A stretch of DNA of 64,000 nucleotides from UBA2779 sp965232165 (GCA_965232165.1 CBDDOY010000001.1:1736001-1800000); one strand, 5' to 3'. Positions 16,186-25,262 are shown, numbered from the stretch's first letter. Numbers and translations: made by a program. The notes: generated by a model from the letters alone, not told the origin.

Positions 16186-17223
16186 TTAAATGACGGCGAT
16201 GTATTGTACCGCAATGTAGGCCGCATAGATAAGTAGTAGACACACTCCCTGCCAGCGCCTGAAGCGGCCGGCCCTATTCATCCCGATGAATAGCCTGAAG
16301 GATAGGAGGATGAGTATCATGGCGGGGAAATGAATTCTGAAGAAATTCCCCGGTATGTCAAGAGGTGTAGCTAATGAGGCCAAACCAACGACGAAAAGTA
16401 CATTGAGGACATCCGCACCGATGATGTTGCCGATGGTAATTTCTGGATGCCCCTTCTTAATGGCCGCTATTGCGGTGACTAACTCAGGGAGGGATGTGCC
16501 GAAGGCTACCATGGTGGCTGCGATGACATCATCGGGCACCTTGAGACGGCGGGCCGTCTCTCCTGCCGCAGGAATCAGTAATCGTGATGCGATAATTACG
16601 AAGAACAGCCCGCCCAGAAGAAGAATGAATATCTGAAATGCCGATACGGCTTGGTCAGCAGATACCTCTTCCTTCCCGTGAGATTCCCTGTTTCTTGCCC
16701 AGTTGTAGTTCTTCCATAAATAAACAATGAGGAGAAGAAACAAAATGGCGCCCATCCACCGGCTAATGACAGGTGCTCCAGGATGGAGACCGCTTGACAT
16801 TAGTGCGAAAACGACGAGCAAACCGGCTGACCCAATTTGCCACCATCCCGTTCTATTGAGTATCCATCTATTCATTGGGGCGGACGTGATCAATACGGTG
16901 ATGCCGAATATCAAGCCCGTATCGGTGATAATGGAGCCTACGCCGTTCCCGAGTGCCAGCCCTGGATTGCCCATAATTGCGGCCATAACCGATACGAAGG
17001 CTTCCGGCATCGTTGTTCCTAAGCTGAGAATGGTTGCGCCTATCACAATCTTAGGAAGCTTGGCGCGAAGAGCCAGATTGACTGTGCCGTCTATCATCCA
17101 ATCGGCTCCCTTGGATAGAAGATAGACCGTTCCCGCAATGATGCAGACGAGAAGCCAGAGGGGCACGTCCTGAAAGAGGCGGCTCAATGCCTGCTCATCC
17201 ACTAGAAAATACCATACATGCAT
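16186..17223 (-). CDS. Na+/Ca2+ exchanger family (CaCA) membrane protein
   Basis: About 345 residues with roughly ten hydrophobic segments. The two inverted alpha-repeats of CaCA antiporters are visible: GATILSLGTTMPEAFVS near the N-terminus and VAFGTSLPELVTAI in the second half, each with the acidic and Ser/Thr residues that coordinate the cation. A mid-protein polar loop (about 180-205) separates the halves. An upstream TTG (17292) extends the frame; I prefer the ATG at 17223. It lies immediately upstream of lysC, but a functional link to lysine synthesis is not obvious. Confidence 0.88.
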   Translation of the reverse strand: MHVWYFLVDEQALSRLFQDVPLWLLVCIIAGTVYLLSKGADWMIDGTVNLALRAKLPKIVIGATILSLGTTMPEAFVSVMAAIMGNPGLALGNGVGSIITDTGLIFGITVLITSAPMNRWILNRTGWWQIGSAGLLVVFALMSSGLHPGAPVISRWMGAILFLLLIVYLWKNYNWARNRESHGKEEVSADQAVSAFQIFILLLGGLFFVIIASRLLIPAAGETARRLKVPDDVIAATMVAFGTSLPELVTAIAAIKKGHPEITIGNIIGADVLNVLFVVGLASLATPLDIPGNFFRIHFPAMILILLSFRLFIGMNRAGRFRRWQGVCLLLIYAAYIAVQYIAVI

Positions 17224-17339
17224 AGCCGGAAGTATAAATTGTTCGGTTTGATGATAACAGTGGGTAGAATTTCTGATTCTTGACTTGATCAATTGGTCAC
17301 AATTTTAGTATCTTGCCTTTAAGACCTTTGAAGGAGTTA

Positions 17340-17423
17340 ATGAGGGAGTCCGGTGAAGAAGCTGCTTCCTGGTTCAAGATGGCAGAAGACCAACGTGATT
17401 TTGAGCATCTGGCCAATTCATGA
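17340..17423 (+). CDS. Possible 27-residue small protein
   Basis: ATG at 17340 follows AAGGAG (17331-17336) at good spacing. The frame encodes MRESGEEAASWFKMAEDQRD and seven more residues, then TGA. The ribosome site and helical acidic composition are suggestive. The stretch EEAASWFKMAEDQ faintly recalls the start of HEPN-type proteins, so it may be either a small protein or a truncated one. Confidence 0.25.
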   Translation: MRESGEEAASWFKMAEDQRDFEHLANS

Positions 17424-17478
17424 AGCGGGGGAAGAATTCAAACTGGAGGACAAGTTTCCTAGAAGGCAAGTGATCAAT

Positions 17479-17550
17479 GCGAAAGTAGCTCAGTGGTAGA
17501 GCTCCACCTTGCCAAGGTGGATGTCGCGAGTTCAAATCTCGTCTTTCGCT
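17479..17550 (+). tRNA. tRNA-Gly (GCC)
   Basis: 72-nt cloverleaf: acceptor GCGAAAG with CTTTCGC, D-arm AGCTCAGTGGTAGAGCT, anticodon stem CCACC/GGTGG around TTGCCAA, T-arm GCGAGTTCAAATCTCGT. CCA is not encoded. Confidence 0.95.
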
Positions 17551-18128
17551 TACCTGCTGTCTTGAAGCGGTGAAGAAATCTTTGCACTTGGTTAGTGTGC
17601 ATGGTGTGATACATCCTATTTCTTAGGGTGCTTTTAAAAACCCCGCCAGGCTCCTGACTCGATCTTTTCTGCCTGCCTTTGGCAGGTTTGCCTGTGCGTG
17701 TTCTGCACGCAGACAGGCATTCCTGCACTGCCTGCAATTCCTGAGTCAGGCGGAACCCCCGCACCAGTCAATACAAAGATGATTCAGGAGTATTCCATGG
17801 CCTGATGTTCTTTCAGTATTTCAGCCTTATGGGAGGGGGCCGGGGGAAGGTATGGTTCTTCGAACTCTCCCTAGAGAAGAGGCATTCCAAGCCTTTTTTC
17901 TATGCCTCTGCCGAACTGCTCCCGCCTTTCCGACTGAAAGGCTAAAGGTGAATGATGAGAGAGAAAGACTCATTCTTCATTGGGGACTTGACTTCAAAGA
18001 AATTTGAGGATAAATTTCATCTCGAATATGTAAAATAACTCATTTTTGGACGCTTATTATGGAAATCGTTCACTTTTCTGTTAAGTTATGTGTATGGGAT
18101 CTGACAAAATTTCGTCTTAGGAGAAAGA
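17551..18128. other. Intergenic region with a palindromic repeat remnant
   Basis: 17625-17765 opens with a decayed family B end (GGGTGCTTTTAAAAACCC and CTGACTCGATCTTTT) followed by stacked hairpins such as GCCTGCCTTTGGCAGGT and GCGTGTTCTGCACGC. The rest up to the HMGS gene shows no gene. A promoter for the HMGS operon must lie here but I could not assign one with good spacing. Confidence 0.5.
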
Positions 18129-19358
18129 ATGAATAGAGTTGGAGTAGAGTGGCTCAACGTTTACGGATGCAGCATGTTTGTCTCACAACAGAAATTGGCA
18201 TATGCACGGAATAAAGATCCCCAAAAGGTTATTGGAGATTACCTAATTGAAACCAGGTCGCTTAATCCCATCTGGGAGGACTGCGTCACCATGGGAGCCA
18301 ATGCAGCCAAACCATTGATGGAACATGTGGACCCAGAAAGCATAGGAATGCTCATCGTCGGCACCGAGAGTTCGGTGGACTTTGGCAAGCCCATATCCAC
18401 AAACATAATCGGTGCTTTGGAGTTGAATGAGAACATTCGCAATTACGAAGTTAAACATGCCTGTTACAGCGGCCTTGCTGCCCTTGATACGGCGGTTAAT
18501 TGGGTGGCATCGGGTCTAAGCCGCGGACGTAAGGCCTTAGTAATTTCCACGGATTTCTCTCGTGAACATCTCAATGCCAAAGAAGAATTTGTGCTGGGCG
18601 GTGTCGCTGCCGCCATGATAATAAGCGACCAGCCTGAAATAGTTGAATTTGAACCATTCCGCAAAGGCACCTGGTCTACAAATATCTATGATACATGGAG
18701 ACCGAGCGCCATTACAGAAGTCGGCAACAATGAAGTCAGTCTCTATTCCTACTTAGATGCCTTAGAAGGGGCTTGGAACCACTATGTTAAACAGGCCGCA
18801 ACCGAGGTTGACTTCGACAAGGACCATCAATGGATATGCTACCATACGCCATTCCCCGGGATGGCGTTTCAGGCTCACCGCACCTTGTGCAACCTTAACG
18901 GCCCCAGGAAGAAAGCCGAGGTGCAGGATGATTTTGCTAAGAGAGTTAGCCATGCGCTTCGTTACTCACGGCGGGTAGGCTCTACTTATGGGTCGAGCAA
19001 CTTTGTCGGCACAGCCAGTTTGTTTTCCGGAGATGAGCCGCCTAAAGAGGGTGATCGTATTGGCTATTATGCCTATGGCTCTGGTGCGATTGGAGAGTTC
19101 TGGAGCGGCCGGGCACTCGCTGACGGGCAGAAACGCATAGAAGTCATGAATATTGATGCACAGTTGGATCGACGGCGAGAGGCCGATGTCAAAGAGTATG
19201 AAGAAATTGATGTTAAGCGAAAGGAAAGCATGGAGCGGGAAAACTATGTTCCCGACTTGAACTTTCCGAAAGGTTTGTGGGATTCCCACTATCAGGGCAA
19301 GAGACTTCTTTCCCTCATGGAAATCGATGGGTACGTTCGGTCCTACGAGTGGAGCTGA
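18129..19358 (+). CDS. pksG: HMG-CoA synthase-like beta-branching enzyme (PksG type)
   Basis: A 409-residue thiolase-fold enzyme of the HMG-synthase family. The catalytic triad is recognisable: Glu80 (TESSVD), Cys112 (KHACYSG) and His239 (YHTPFPGMAF). In trans-AT polyketide pathways such enzymes add an acetyl unit to a beta-keto acyl-ACP, the first step of beta-methyl branching. In mevalonate pathways they make HMG-CoA. Adjacent PksH/PksI-like hydratases and an ACP, and no HMG-CoA reductase, favour the branching role. AGGAG lies about 8 bp before the ATG. First gene of a tight seven-gene operon ending at 23801. Confidence 0.88.
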   Translation: MNRVGVEWLNVYGCSMFVSQQKLAYARNKDPQKVIGDYLIETRSLNPIWEDCVTMGANAAKPLMEHVDPESIGMLIVGTESSVDFGKPISTNIIGALELNENIRNYEVKHACYSGLAALDTAVNWVASGLSRGRKALVISTDFSREHLNAKEEFVLGGVAAAMIISDQPEIVEFEPFRKGTWSTNIYDTWRPSAITEVGNNEVSLYSYLDALEGAWNHYVKQAATEVDFDKDHQWICYHTPFPGMAFQAHRTLCNLNGPRKKAEVQDDFAKRVSHALRYSRRVGSTYGSSNFVGTASLFSGDEPPKEGDRIGYYAYGSGAIGEFWSGRALADGQKRIEVMNIDAQLDRRREADVKEYEEIDVKRKESMERENYVPDLNFPKGLWDSHYQGKRLLSLMEIDGYVRSYEWS

Positions 19359-19362
19359 TGCA

Positions 19363-20193
19363 TTGACTGTTTCGACAGTAGCGGATTCGGGGGCTGGCCT
19401 CATCACGATGCTCAATGCCGATGAAGGGAACCGGATTAACCAGGAGCTGATTCAGGGACTCCTGCATGCGTTTGAAGCTCATATCAATAATGAAGAAGTC
19501 CGGTTCATCCTGCTGCGATCAAATGGCTCCGTGTTCTGCCTGGGAATGGACTTTGAACCCTTTACTTACGGGGAGTCTGGCGGGGATGATTCCGGTTTGC
19601 ACTCTGGGGTCTGTGCCTATTCACGGCTCCTGGACAGAATACATCGATGTCCGAAGACCGTTGTCGGTCTTGTTGAAGGTTCTGTTAAGGCCGGTGGTGT
19701 GGGATTGGCCGCAGCCTGTGATGTCGTACTCGCCGCCGAGACGGCCGAGTTTGAACTCAGTGAGCTTTATTGGGGGCTTGTTCCTGCGAATGTTATGCCT
19801 TATGTGTTATCCATGCGCATGCCTGTGAAACGGGCGGCTTATTTGGTGCAAACTGCGGCATGTATAAATGCGCAAACGGCATTACATTGGGGTTTGGTTG
19901 ACGAAATACACCCCATAGATGAAATGGAGAAGGCTTTGAATAGGATGGGCCGCCGGTTGATGCGGTTATCACCGATTGCTACGGCAAGACATAAATCATT
20001 CATAGAGACCCTGCGGTTTTCTTCTATGGAGGAACAGCGGGATTTGGCGGTAAGAGAATTAGTCGATGCTGCATCGAGCCCCGAAGTGCATGAAGCGATA
20101 AAGAACTTTGCCGGAGGGGAATTGCCGGTATGGTTTGATAGTTTTCGGCCTGCCGGGCCATTATGTCTATCTCACCAAGGAGGCGGTAAATGA
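19363..20193 (+). CDS. pksH: Enoyl-CoA hydratase-like dehydratase (PksH/ECH1 type)
   Basis: About 276 residues of crotonase fold. Seen: the first oxyanion-hole region around VFCLGMDFEPF, the second in GSVKAGGVGLAAACDVVLA and the helix SELYWGLVPANVMPYVL. ECH1 enzymes dehydrate the HMG-ACP-like intermediate made by HMGS. TTG 19363 has GGAG 8 bp upstream. An ATG at 19327 would overlap the HMGS gene by 32 nt without a ribosome site, so the start is open. Its stop overlaps the next start (ATGA). Confidence 0.85.
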   Translation: MTVSTVADSGAGLITMLNADEGNRINQELIQGLLHAFEAHINNEEVRFILLRSNGSVFCLGMDFEPFTYGESGGDDSGLHSGVCAYSRLLDRIHRCPKTVVGLVEGSVKAGGVGLAAACDVVLAAETAEFELSELYWGLVPANVMPYVLSMRMPVKRAAYLVQTAACINAQTALHWGLVDEIHPIDEMEKALNRMGRRLMRLSPIATARHKSFIETLRFSSMEEQRDLAVRELVDAASSPEVHEAIKNFAGGELPVWFDSFRPAGPLCLSHQGGGK

Positions 20194-20942
20194 GTGGTGT
20201 GATAAATCTTACCATGGACCTTAACGGTGTTGCCTGGTTCAAAATGAATGACATAGCGGGGAAAAATGTCTTTTCAGAAACGTTCATAGCCGATTTCGTG
20301 AGAACAATGGATGAACTGGAAACACTGAGATCACCCCCGAGGGTCATGGTTCTCTGTGGATTGCATGACGTATTCTGTGCCGGTGCTGATAAGAAGACCT
20401 TGATGGCGCTCACAGACGGGGAGATACTCGTGAAAGACCTTGTGATGTCCGAGAGGCTGTTGAATGCCGATTTTCCCATCATCGCGGCCATGGAAGGTCA
20501 CGCTTTGGGCGGGGGGTTGGCTCTCGCCTGTTGTTCAGATATCGTTATTGCGGCAAGGGAAAGCCGATACGGGGCTGTGTTTATGTCGATGGGCTTCACG
20601 CCCGGTATGGGCATAACCACCCTGCTGCCTGATCTTGTCGGACCTTTTGTGGCCAATGAGATGATGTTTACCGCTAAAAGGTTCAAGGGGATGGAACTGG
20701 AGCGCATGAACACAAATATTAATCGTTTCGCCGCGAAAATTCGGGTTATGAGTGTCGCAAGAGATATTGCTAAACAAATATCCGAGAAGAATCCTGCCTC
20801 CGTACAGCTCCTGAAGTATAGCCTGGGGGCGAGGAAGAAGAAACTGCTCACCGACGCGAGAAAACAGGAAGATTTGATGCATCGCATCAGTTTCGGTTAT
20901 CCTGAAACAAAAAGAATCATTGATGAATTCTATGCGAACTAG
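20190..20942 (+). CDS. pksI: Enoyl-CoA hydratase-like decarboxylase (PksI/ECH2 type)
   Basis: A 250-residue crotonase. Seen: VFCAGADKKTLMAL (first oxyanion hole), GHALGGGLALACCSDIVIA (second) and FMSMGFTPGMGITTLLP, a stretch very like the PksI/CurF-type decarboxylases that remove CO2 from the glutaconyl-type intermediate and leave a beta-methyl group. Four-base ATGA overlap with the preceding gene and 9 bp to the next, so translation is likely coupled. Confidence 0.87.
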   Translation: MSGVINLTMDLNGVAWFKMNDIAGKNVFSETFIADFVRTMDELETLRSPPRVMVLCGLHDVFCAGADKKTLMALTDGEILVKDLVMSERLLNADFPIIAAMEGHALGGGLALACCSDIVIAARESRYGAVFMSMGFTPGMGITTLLPDLVGPFVANEMMFTAKRFKGMELERMNTNINRFAAKIRVMSVARDIAKQISEKNPASVQLLKYSLGARKKKLLTDARKQEDLMHRISFGYPETKRIIDEFYAN

Positions 20943-20951
20943 GAAGGCCCC

Positions 20952-21770
20952 ATGATCCCCATTGACTTGAGTAATAAGGTTGCGCTCATAACGGGAGGCA
21001 CAGGGGGGATAGGTTTGGCGACAGGGCTGGAACTTGGGGCTGCGGGTGCGAGGCCTATACTCACCTATCGTTGGGGCTCCACGCCAGAGGAAGACATCAG
21101 GCGCCTGTTTCAGGAAAAGGGTGCCCTGGAGCCCCTGATTATTGAAGCGGATGTGTCCCGAGAGGAAGATACACCGGCCGTCATGGAAAAAATTTCCGAA
21201 GAGCATGACAGCATCGATATCTTTGTCTCCAACGTGGGATTTGCCCTCAAAGCCGAAACATTGGATGATTATCGTAAAAGATCCCTCTATAAATCCTTCG
21301 ACTACAGCACATGGCCCTTGATTGACTATGTACGGCAAGCCAAAAAACGCTTTGGGCGGTATCCCCAAACCGTGATAGGGGTTTCCTCAAATGGGCCGGA
21401 TAATTATTATCAGGGGTATGACTATGTGGCAGCGTCCAAGGCCCTGCTGGAATTCTTTACACGATATCTGGCTGTACATCTGTATGATGAAGGCTGTCGC
21501 GTGAATACCATACGGTTCGGGACAGTCCGTACTCCTTCATTCAACGCTATTTTCGGGGATGAGTATTTTGATTGGATGAAGAAGAATAAAGGTGTTGGAG
21601 AAGGCTCTATCCTAACTCCCGCCGATTGCGGTAAAGTTATATTGGCTATGTGCAGTGGTTTCATGGCGGCGATTAATGGCCAGATAATCAATGCTGACCT
21701 TGGACTGCCGTTCCGGGACAATGCATTAATGGATTACATGGCTAAACGTACAATAGGAGTGAATAAATGA
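20952..21770 (+). CDS. SDR oxidoreductase, FabL-like (possible enoyl-ACP reductase)
   Basis: A 272-residue short-chain dehydrogenase. The cofactor loop is TGGTGGIG and the active-site stretch is YDYVAASKALLEFFTRYLAV. The spacing and the ALLEFFTRYLAV helix resemble Bacillus FabL enoyl-ACP reductase more than FabG, and a separate FabG-like gene exists at 25836. It may therefore reduce the enoyl intermediate, which would give this locus a full reductive cycle. Alternatively it is a ketoreductase. It overlaps the ACP gene by ATGA. Confidence 0.75.
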   Translation: MIPIDLSNKVALITGGTGGIGLATGLELGAAGARPILTYRWGSTPEEDIRRLFQEKGALEPLIIEADVSREEDTPAVMEKISEEHDSIDIFVSNVGFALKAETLDDYRKRSLYKSFDYSTWPLIDYVRQAKKRFGRYPQTVIGVSSNGPDNYYQGYDYVAASKALLEFFTRYLAVHLYDEGCRVNTIRFGTVRTPSFNAIFGDEYFDWMKKNKGVGEGSILTPADCGKVILAMCSGFMAAINGQIINADLGLPFRDNALMDYMAKRTIGVNK

Positions 21771-22012
21771 CCAAATTAGAAGTAATCGAGATTATTAAGA
21801 GAATTATCGAGGAGAACCTCGACGATGTCAGCATGGATGAAATAGATCCACAGAAAACTATGAAAGACTATGGGGCAAACAGCCTCGATATGATCGAAGT
21901 GGTTTCCTGTTCGATGCGTGAATTGAGCATCAAGGTGCCCAGGGCCGAACTTGCGGAGATCAAGAGCATTGATGCGCTTGCCGATAAGTTTCTTCAATAC
22001 ACTGATAAGTAA
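21767..22012 (+). CDS. Acyl carrier protein
   Basis: An 81-residue four-helix carrier. The phosphopantetheine serine is Ser39 in GANSLDMIEVV. It is acidic, as expected. Encoded between the SDR and the PLP enzyme, it is the obvious carrier for the acyl chain in this operon. Carriers beside alpha-oxoamine synthases are known to deliver acyl groups to them (for example the ACP next to Caulobacter serine palmitoyltransferase). No phosphopantetheinyl transferase is in the window. Confidence 0.9.
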   Translation: MTKLEVIEIIKRIIEENLDDVSMDEIDPQKTMKDYGANSLDMIEVVSCSMRELSIKVPRAELAEIKSIDALADKFLQYTDK

Positions 22013-22015
22013 TTC

Positions 22016-23275
22016 ATGCCTGACGACAATGCTTTAGATTTCAGTCTCGCCGATTTCTTTTTCAACGATAGTTCCGATGTACTGTCTCCGCCATCGGATT
22101 TCGAGACTTGGATGAGTCATCCTGCTGTCAAACAAGGCTTCAGTTTTTTCGAACAGGAACTGTTGGAAGCGCCCCGTGTGTCTACGCGAGTGCGGAGCAA
22201 TCTAGATGGTCAAGAACGGAGAATCATCAATCTTACTTCGTATAATTATCTAGGGCTTTCTACACATCCCGAGGTTATTCAAGCTGCGAAGGACGCTCTT
22301 GACCAATATGGCCTGGGTTCATCCGGCGCGCCCCTTCTGTCCGGCACTCTGGATATACACGTAAAGCTTGCCCGGAAAATCGCCCAATTCAAGCAGAAGG
22401 AAGACTGTCTTCTTTTTTCCAGTGGACTGGGTGCCAATGTCGGCACTATACAAGGCTTATTACGAAAGGGTGATTATCTTGTGATGGATGAGAAATGTCA
22501 CAAGAGCCTTATAGATGGCGGTACCTTGTCGGGCGCCAAAATGCTTTTTTTTGACCATAATGATTTAGACAGTCTTCAGATGCTCATGGAAAAAACCAAA
22601 GGGAAGCGTACTCTTGTTGTCGTTGAGGGAGTGTACTCCATGGATGGTGATTTACCGAAGCTTCCCGAAATCCTCGATATCTGCGATCAATACGGAGCCG
22701 GATCCTATATTGATGAAGCCCATTCCACCCTTATGTTCGGTGAACATGGACGCGGGGTAGCCGAGCATTTCGGGGTTGAAGACCGCATCGGGGCTTCTTT
22801 TGGAACATTGAGTAAGGCATTCGGCGGAGTGGGCGGTTTCATCTGCGGGAAAAAACCCATGATTCGTTACCTCAAGGGCTATGCATCGCCATGGAATTTC
22901 TCCTGTGCCCCTTCGCCCGCCGTGACGGGAGGTCTGCTTAAATCGCTGGAAATCGCCACACGGAATTCCGTTCTCAGGGATAAATTGTGGGAGAATGTTG
23001 CGTATCTCAAGAACGGCCTGAATCAGCTTGGCTTGAATCTAGGCGATAGCCAGTCACAGGTTATCCCCATTATTATAGGGTCTGATGGGGCGAAACTCAT
23101 GCGGTATGCCGAAGCAATACAGAAACGCGGCCTTTTCCTGCAGCCTGTGGATTTTCCGGCGGTGCCCGCTCATGCTAGGCGTTTTCGTATCTCTGTATCC
23201 TCTCAGCTTAGTCAGTCCGAGATGGATGAGACACTCAATATACTCGAAGATGTCCTCGTGAAAAATGTCGATTGA
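22016..23275 (+). CDS. PLP-dependent alpha-oxoamine synthase (serine palmitoyltransferase/AONS family)
   Basis: A 419-residue class II aminotransferase-fold enzyme joining an acyl thioester to an amino acid with loss of CO2. Seen: SYNYLGLSTHPEV, GSSGAPLLSGT, the PLP-stacking His162 (CHKSL), Asp233 and His236 (YIDEAHS), the PLP lysine Lys267 in GTLSKAFGGVGGF, and the C-terminal RFRISVSS. The GGVGGF lysine loop is closer to serine palmitoyltransferase-type members than to BioF (GxxGAY), and no other bio genes are near. Amino acid used (Ser, Ala, Gly, cysteate) cannot be read from the sequence. Three-base gap from the ACP gene, 11-bp overlap with the dehydratase gene. Confidence 0.87.
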   Translation: MPDDNALDFSLADFFFNDSSDVLSPPSDFETWMSHPAVKQGFSFFEQELLEAPRVSTRVRSNLDGQERRIINLTSYNYLGLSTHPEVIQAAKDALDQYGLGSSGAPLLSGTLDIHVKLARKIAQFKQKEDCLLFSSGLGANVGTIQGLLRKGDYLVMDEKCHKSLIDGGTLSGAKMLFFDHNDLDSLQMLMEKTKGKRTLVVVEGVYSMDGDLPKLPEILDICDQYGAGSYIDEAHSTLMFGEHGRGVAEHFGVEDRIGASFGTLSKAFGGVGGFICGKKPMIRYLKGYASPWNFSCAPSPAVTGGLLKSLEIATRNSVLRDKLWENVAYLKNGLNQLGLNLGDSQSQVIPIIIGSDGAKLMRYAEAIQKRGLFLQPVDFPAVPAHARRFRISVSSQLSQSEMDETLNILEDVLVKNVD

Positions 23276-23801
23276 AGATAGACATAGATTGCTCAGGTCG
23301 CATCGTCGGATACCCCTTTGCTGTCCCTCCTCTCTGCCCACATCACTCGATTGCGGCCGTGATGAAATACGGCGCATAATTCCTCACCGAGAGCCGTTTC
23401 TGTTTGTCGATTCCCTCAAGGCTTTGGATGTACAAAAGAATATCATTGCCGGAGAGTTCTATCTTTCTCCGGACATTCCCCTATTCAAAGGCCACTTCCC
23501 TGATTTCCCGGTCTATCCGGGCTGCCTGCAAGTCGAGGCCATCGGACAACTTGGATTATGCCTCGTGCACTTTGTCGCCAACAAAGTCAACTCCATCAGC
23601 GAACATGCAAGCCCGCCGAATATCAGGGCCACCGCCATCATCGGCGCCTATTTCCGCTCAGAGGTCAGGCCCCGAGACACTATGACTCTCATCGCCAAGG
23701 TGGTGGAATATGATGCCTATTTTGGCATTCTCCTTGGTCAGACATTGGTAGGCGGGCAAGTCGCTACAGCCGCATTGATGGAAGTCACATTCTTGGACTA
23801 G
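23265..23801 (+). CDS. FabZ-like 3-hydroxyacyl-ACP dehydratase
   Basis: A 178-residue hotdog-fold protein. The FabZ hallmarks IPHREPFLFVD and KGHFPDFPVYPG include the catalytic His and match the usual spacing; the catalytic acid would be Glu in QVEAIGQ. About 30 residues before the fold are unlike FabZ and may be an extension or reflect a later true start. Last gene of the plus-strand operon, overlapping the PLP enzyme gene by 11 bp. Confidence 0.87.
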   Translation: MSIEDRHRLLRSHRRIPLCCPSSLPTSLDCGRDEIRRIIPHREPFLFVDSLKALDVQKNIIAGEFYLSPDIPLFKGHFPDFPVYPGCLQVEAIGQLGLCLVHFVANKVNSISEHASPPNIRATAIIGAYFRSEVRPRDTMTLIAKVVEYDAYFGILLGQTLVGGQVATAALMEVTFLD

Positions 23802-23900
23802 CAAAAATAGAAGGCTGCCGCAAGTTTTCAAGACTCTGTAAAAAACAGTTGCTCTTCACTTGATTTATGATTACTTTCATATCAGAGATATCCTTTAGTA

Positions 23901-24245
23901 ATGGAAGTAGCGATGAGTGAAATGGATAGAGCTTCAGAGGGACAACGGTTTTTTGCCATCCAGATAGCACGGTATTTAGCTTCACGCCCACAGCATCGCT
24001 TCTCAGGGCGGTGTGAGTATGATGCCGTGAAATGCCTTATTTCTGATACTTGGGTTGAACTCTGCTGTTCTGGGGGGTTAGACGGATTAAGCCGACAAGG
24101 AAGGGAAGCCCTGTATTTCAATACCATCATTGTTTTTCCCGGATATGTCGCAGATGGTTTTGATAGCTGCATACCTGTTGACTTTGTTACAGGGACTAGA
24201 ATTTGTGTTCCTATGACCCAAAATTCCGCGCCCCAGTCGGAATGA
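23901..24245 (+). CDS. Doubtful ORF of 114 codons
   Basis: An open frame from ATG 23901 (or 23913) in the otherwise empty stretch 23802-24419. I recognise no domain, an ORF of similar length runs on the other strand, and there is no good ribosome site. It may be decayed mobile DNA. Listed so the gap is documented. Confidence 0.2.
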   Translation: MEVAMSEMDRASEGQRFFAIQIARYLASRPQHRFSGRCEYDAVKCLISDTWVELCCSGGLDGLSRQGREALYFNTIIVFPGYVADGFDSCIPVDFVTGTRICVPMTQNSAPQSE

Positions 24246-24419
24246 TGGGCTAATATAACCCATTATTTGCGGGGGCAAGTATGCTTGGGCAGGAATGACG
24301 CATTGAATTGATGTCCTAGCATTCAAATAATCGCATATCCTTTTTATTAGTAACCATTTAGAATCAATTCTCAGTTATTGGCATGGTATTTGCTTTGAAT
24401 AATCAGTACAGGAGTATTA

Positions 24420-25262
24420 ATGAAATTGAAAGACGATGACACTCTATCCTTCTATTTCAAAGAGATAAACAAAATATCCTTGCTTACCCGTGAACAGGAA
24501 GATGAAATAGCCCGTAAGGCCGTTAGCGGCGACAAAGATGCACAGGAAAAGCTGGTGGAAGCCAACTTGCGATTTGTGGTAACCACGGCAAAAAAATTCC
24601 AGAACCAGGGACTGCCCATGGAAGATCTTATCAGTGAGGGAAATATCGGATTGATGAATGCAATCGAACGATACGACCCCGATAAAGGCTATCATTTCAT
24701 ATCTTATGCGGTGTGGTGGATACGGCAGGCCATCCTCAAGGCTATCTATGAGAAGTCCCGCATGATCAGATTGCCGCTAAATCGGGCCAATGAACTCGTG
24801 CAGATAGAAAATACCAAGAGATTATATTTGATCGAGAAAGGCAAGGAACCGACCACTGAAGAACTGTCTGCCATGACTAACATCAGCGAGACTGATGTTA
24901 CAGACCTTATGTCCATCAGCCGTGACTTGGTTTCCTTGGAGAGTCCAATGTATGATAGAGGAGATTCGTCAACCGTTGGTGATTTCATTGAGGATGAAAC
25001 TCATGCGGCTCCCGATGAGCAGGTTATACAGCATTCACTGAAGGAGGAAATAGAAGGGGTTCTTAAAACCCTGACTCAGAAAGAGGCCGACATCCTGCGT
25101 TATCGATTCGGACTTGGCTGCGGCCGCGCACTCTCCCTAAAGGAAATCGGTGAAAAGTATGGACTCACTAAGGAGAGAATTCGACAGATTGAGAAGAAGG
25201 CCATTGTCCGTCTTAGGCACCCTACACGGGCTCATCTCCTCAAGATATACTTTGTAGCATAG
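24420..25262 (+). CDS. RNA polymerase sigma70-family factor (group 2-like)
   Basis: A 280-residue sigma factor without region 1.1. Region 1.2 starts at DTLSFYFKEI, region 2 carries EANLRFVVTTAKKF, DLISEGNIGLMNAIERYDP and YAVWWIRQAI, region 3 about 120-190, and region 4.2 ends in YGLTKERIRQIEKKAIVRLR. Its size and lack of an N-terminal extension place it with RpoS/RpoD-like secondary factors rather than the main RpoD. AGGAG lies about 7 bp before the ATG. It sits between the two halves of the lipid locus and may control it, but that is only positional. Confidence 0.9.
   Translation: MKLKDDDTLSFYFKEINKISLLTREQEDEIARKAVSGDKDAQEKLVEANLRFVVTTAKKFQNQGLPMEDLISEGNIGLMNAIERYDPDKGYHFISYAVWWIRQAILKAIYEKSRMIRLPLNRANELVQIENTKRLYLIEKGKEPTTEELSAMTNISETDVTDLMSISRDLVSLESPMYDRGDSSTVGDFIEDETHAAPDEQVIQHSLKEEIEGVLKTLTQKEADILRYRFGLGCGRALSLKEIGEKYGLTKERIRQIEKKAIVRLRHPTRAHLLKIYFVA

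Noticed and set aside
18129..19358. Mevalonate-pathway HMG-CoA synthase
   Set aside because: No HMG-CoA reductase or mevalonate kinase is in the window, and PksH/PksI homologues follow directly.
22016..23275. Biotin synthesis enzyme BioF
   Set aside because: No bioA, bioB or bioD is near, the lysine loop reads GGVGGF rather than the BioF type, and the gene is embedded between an ACP and a FabZ-like gene.
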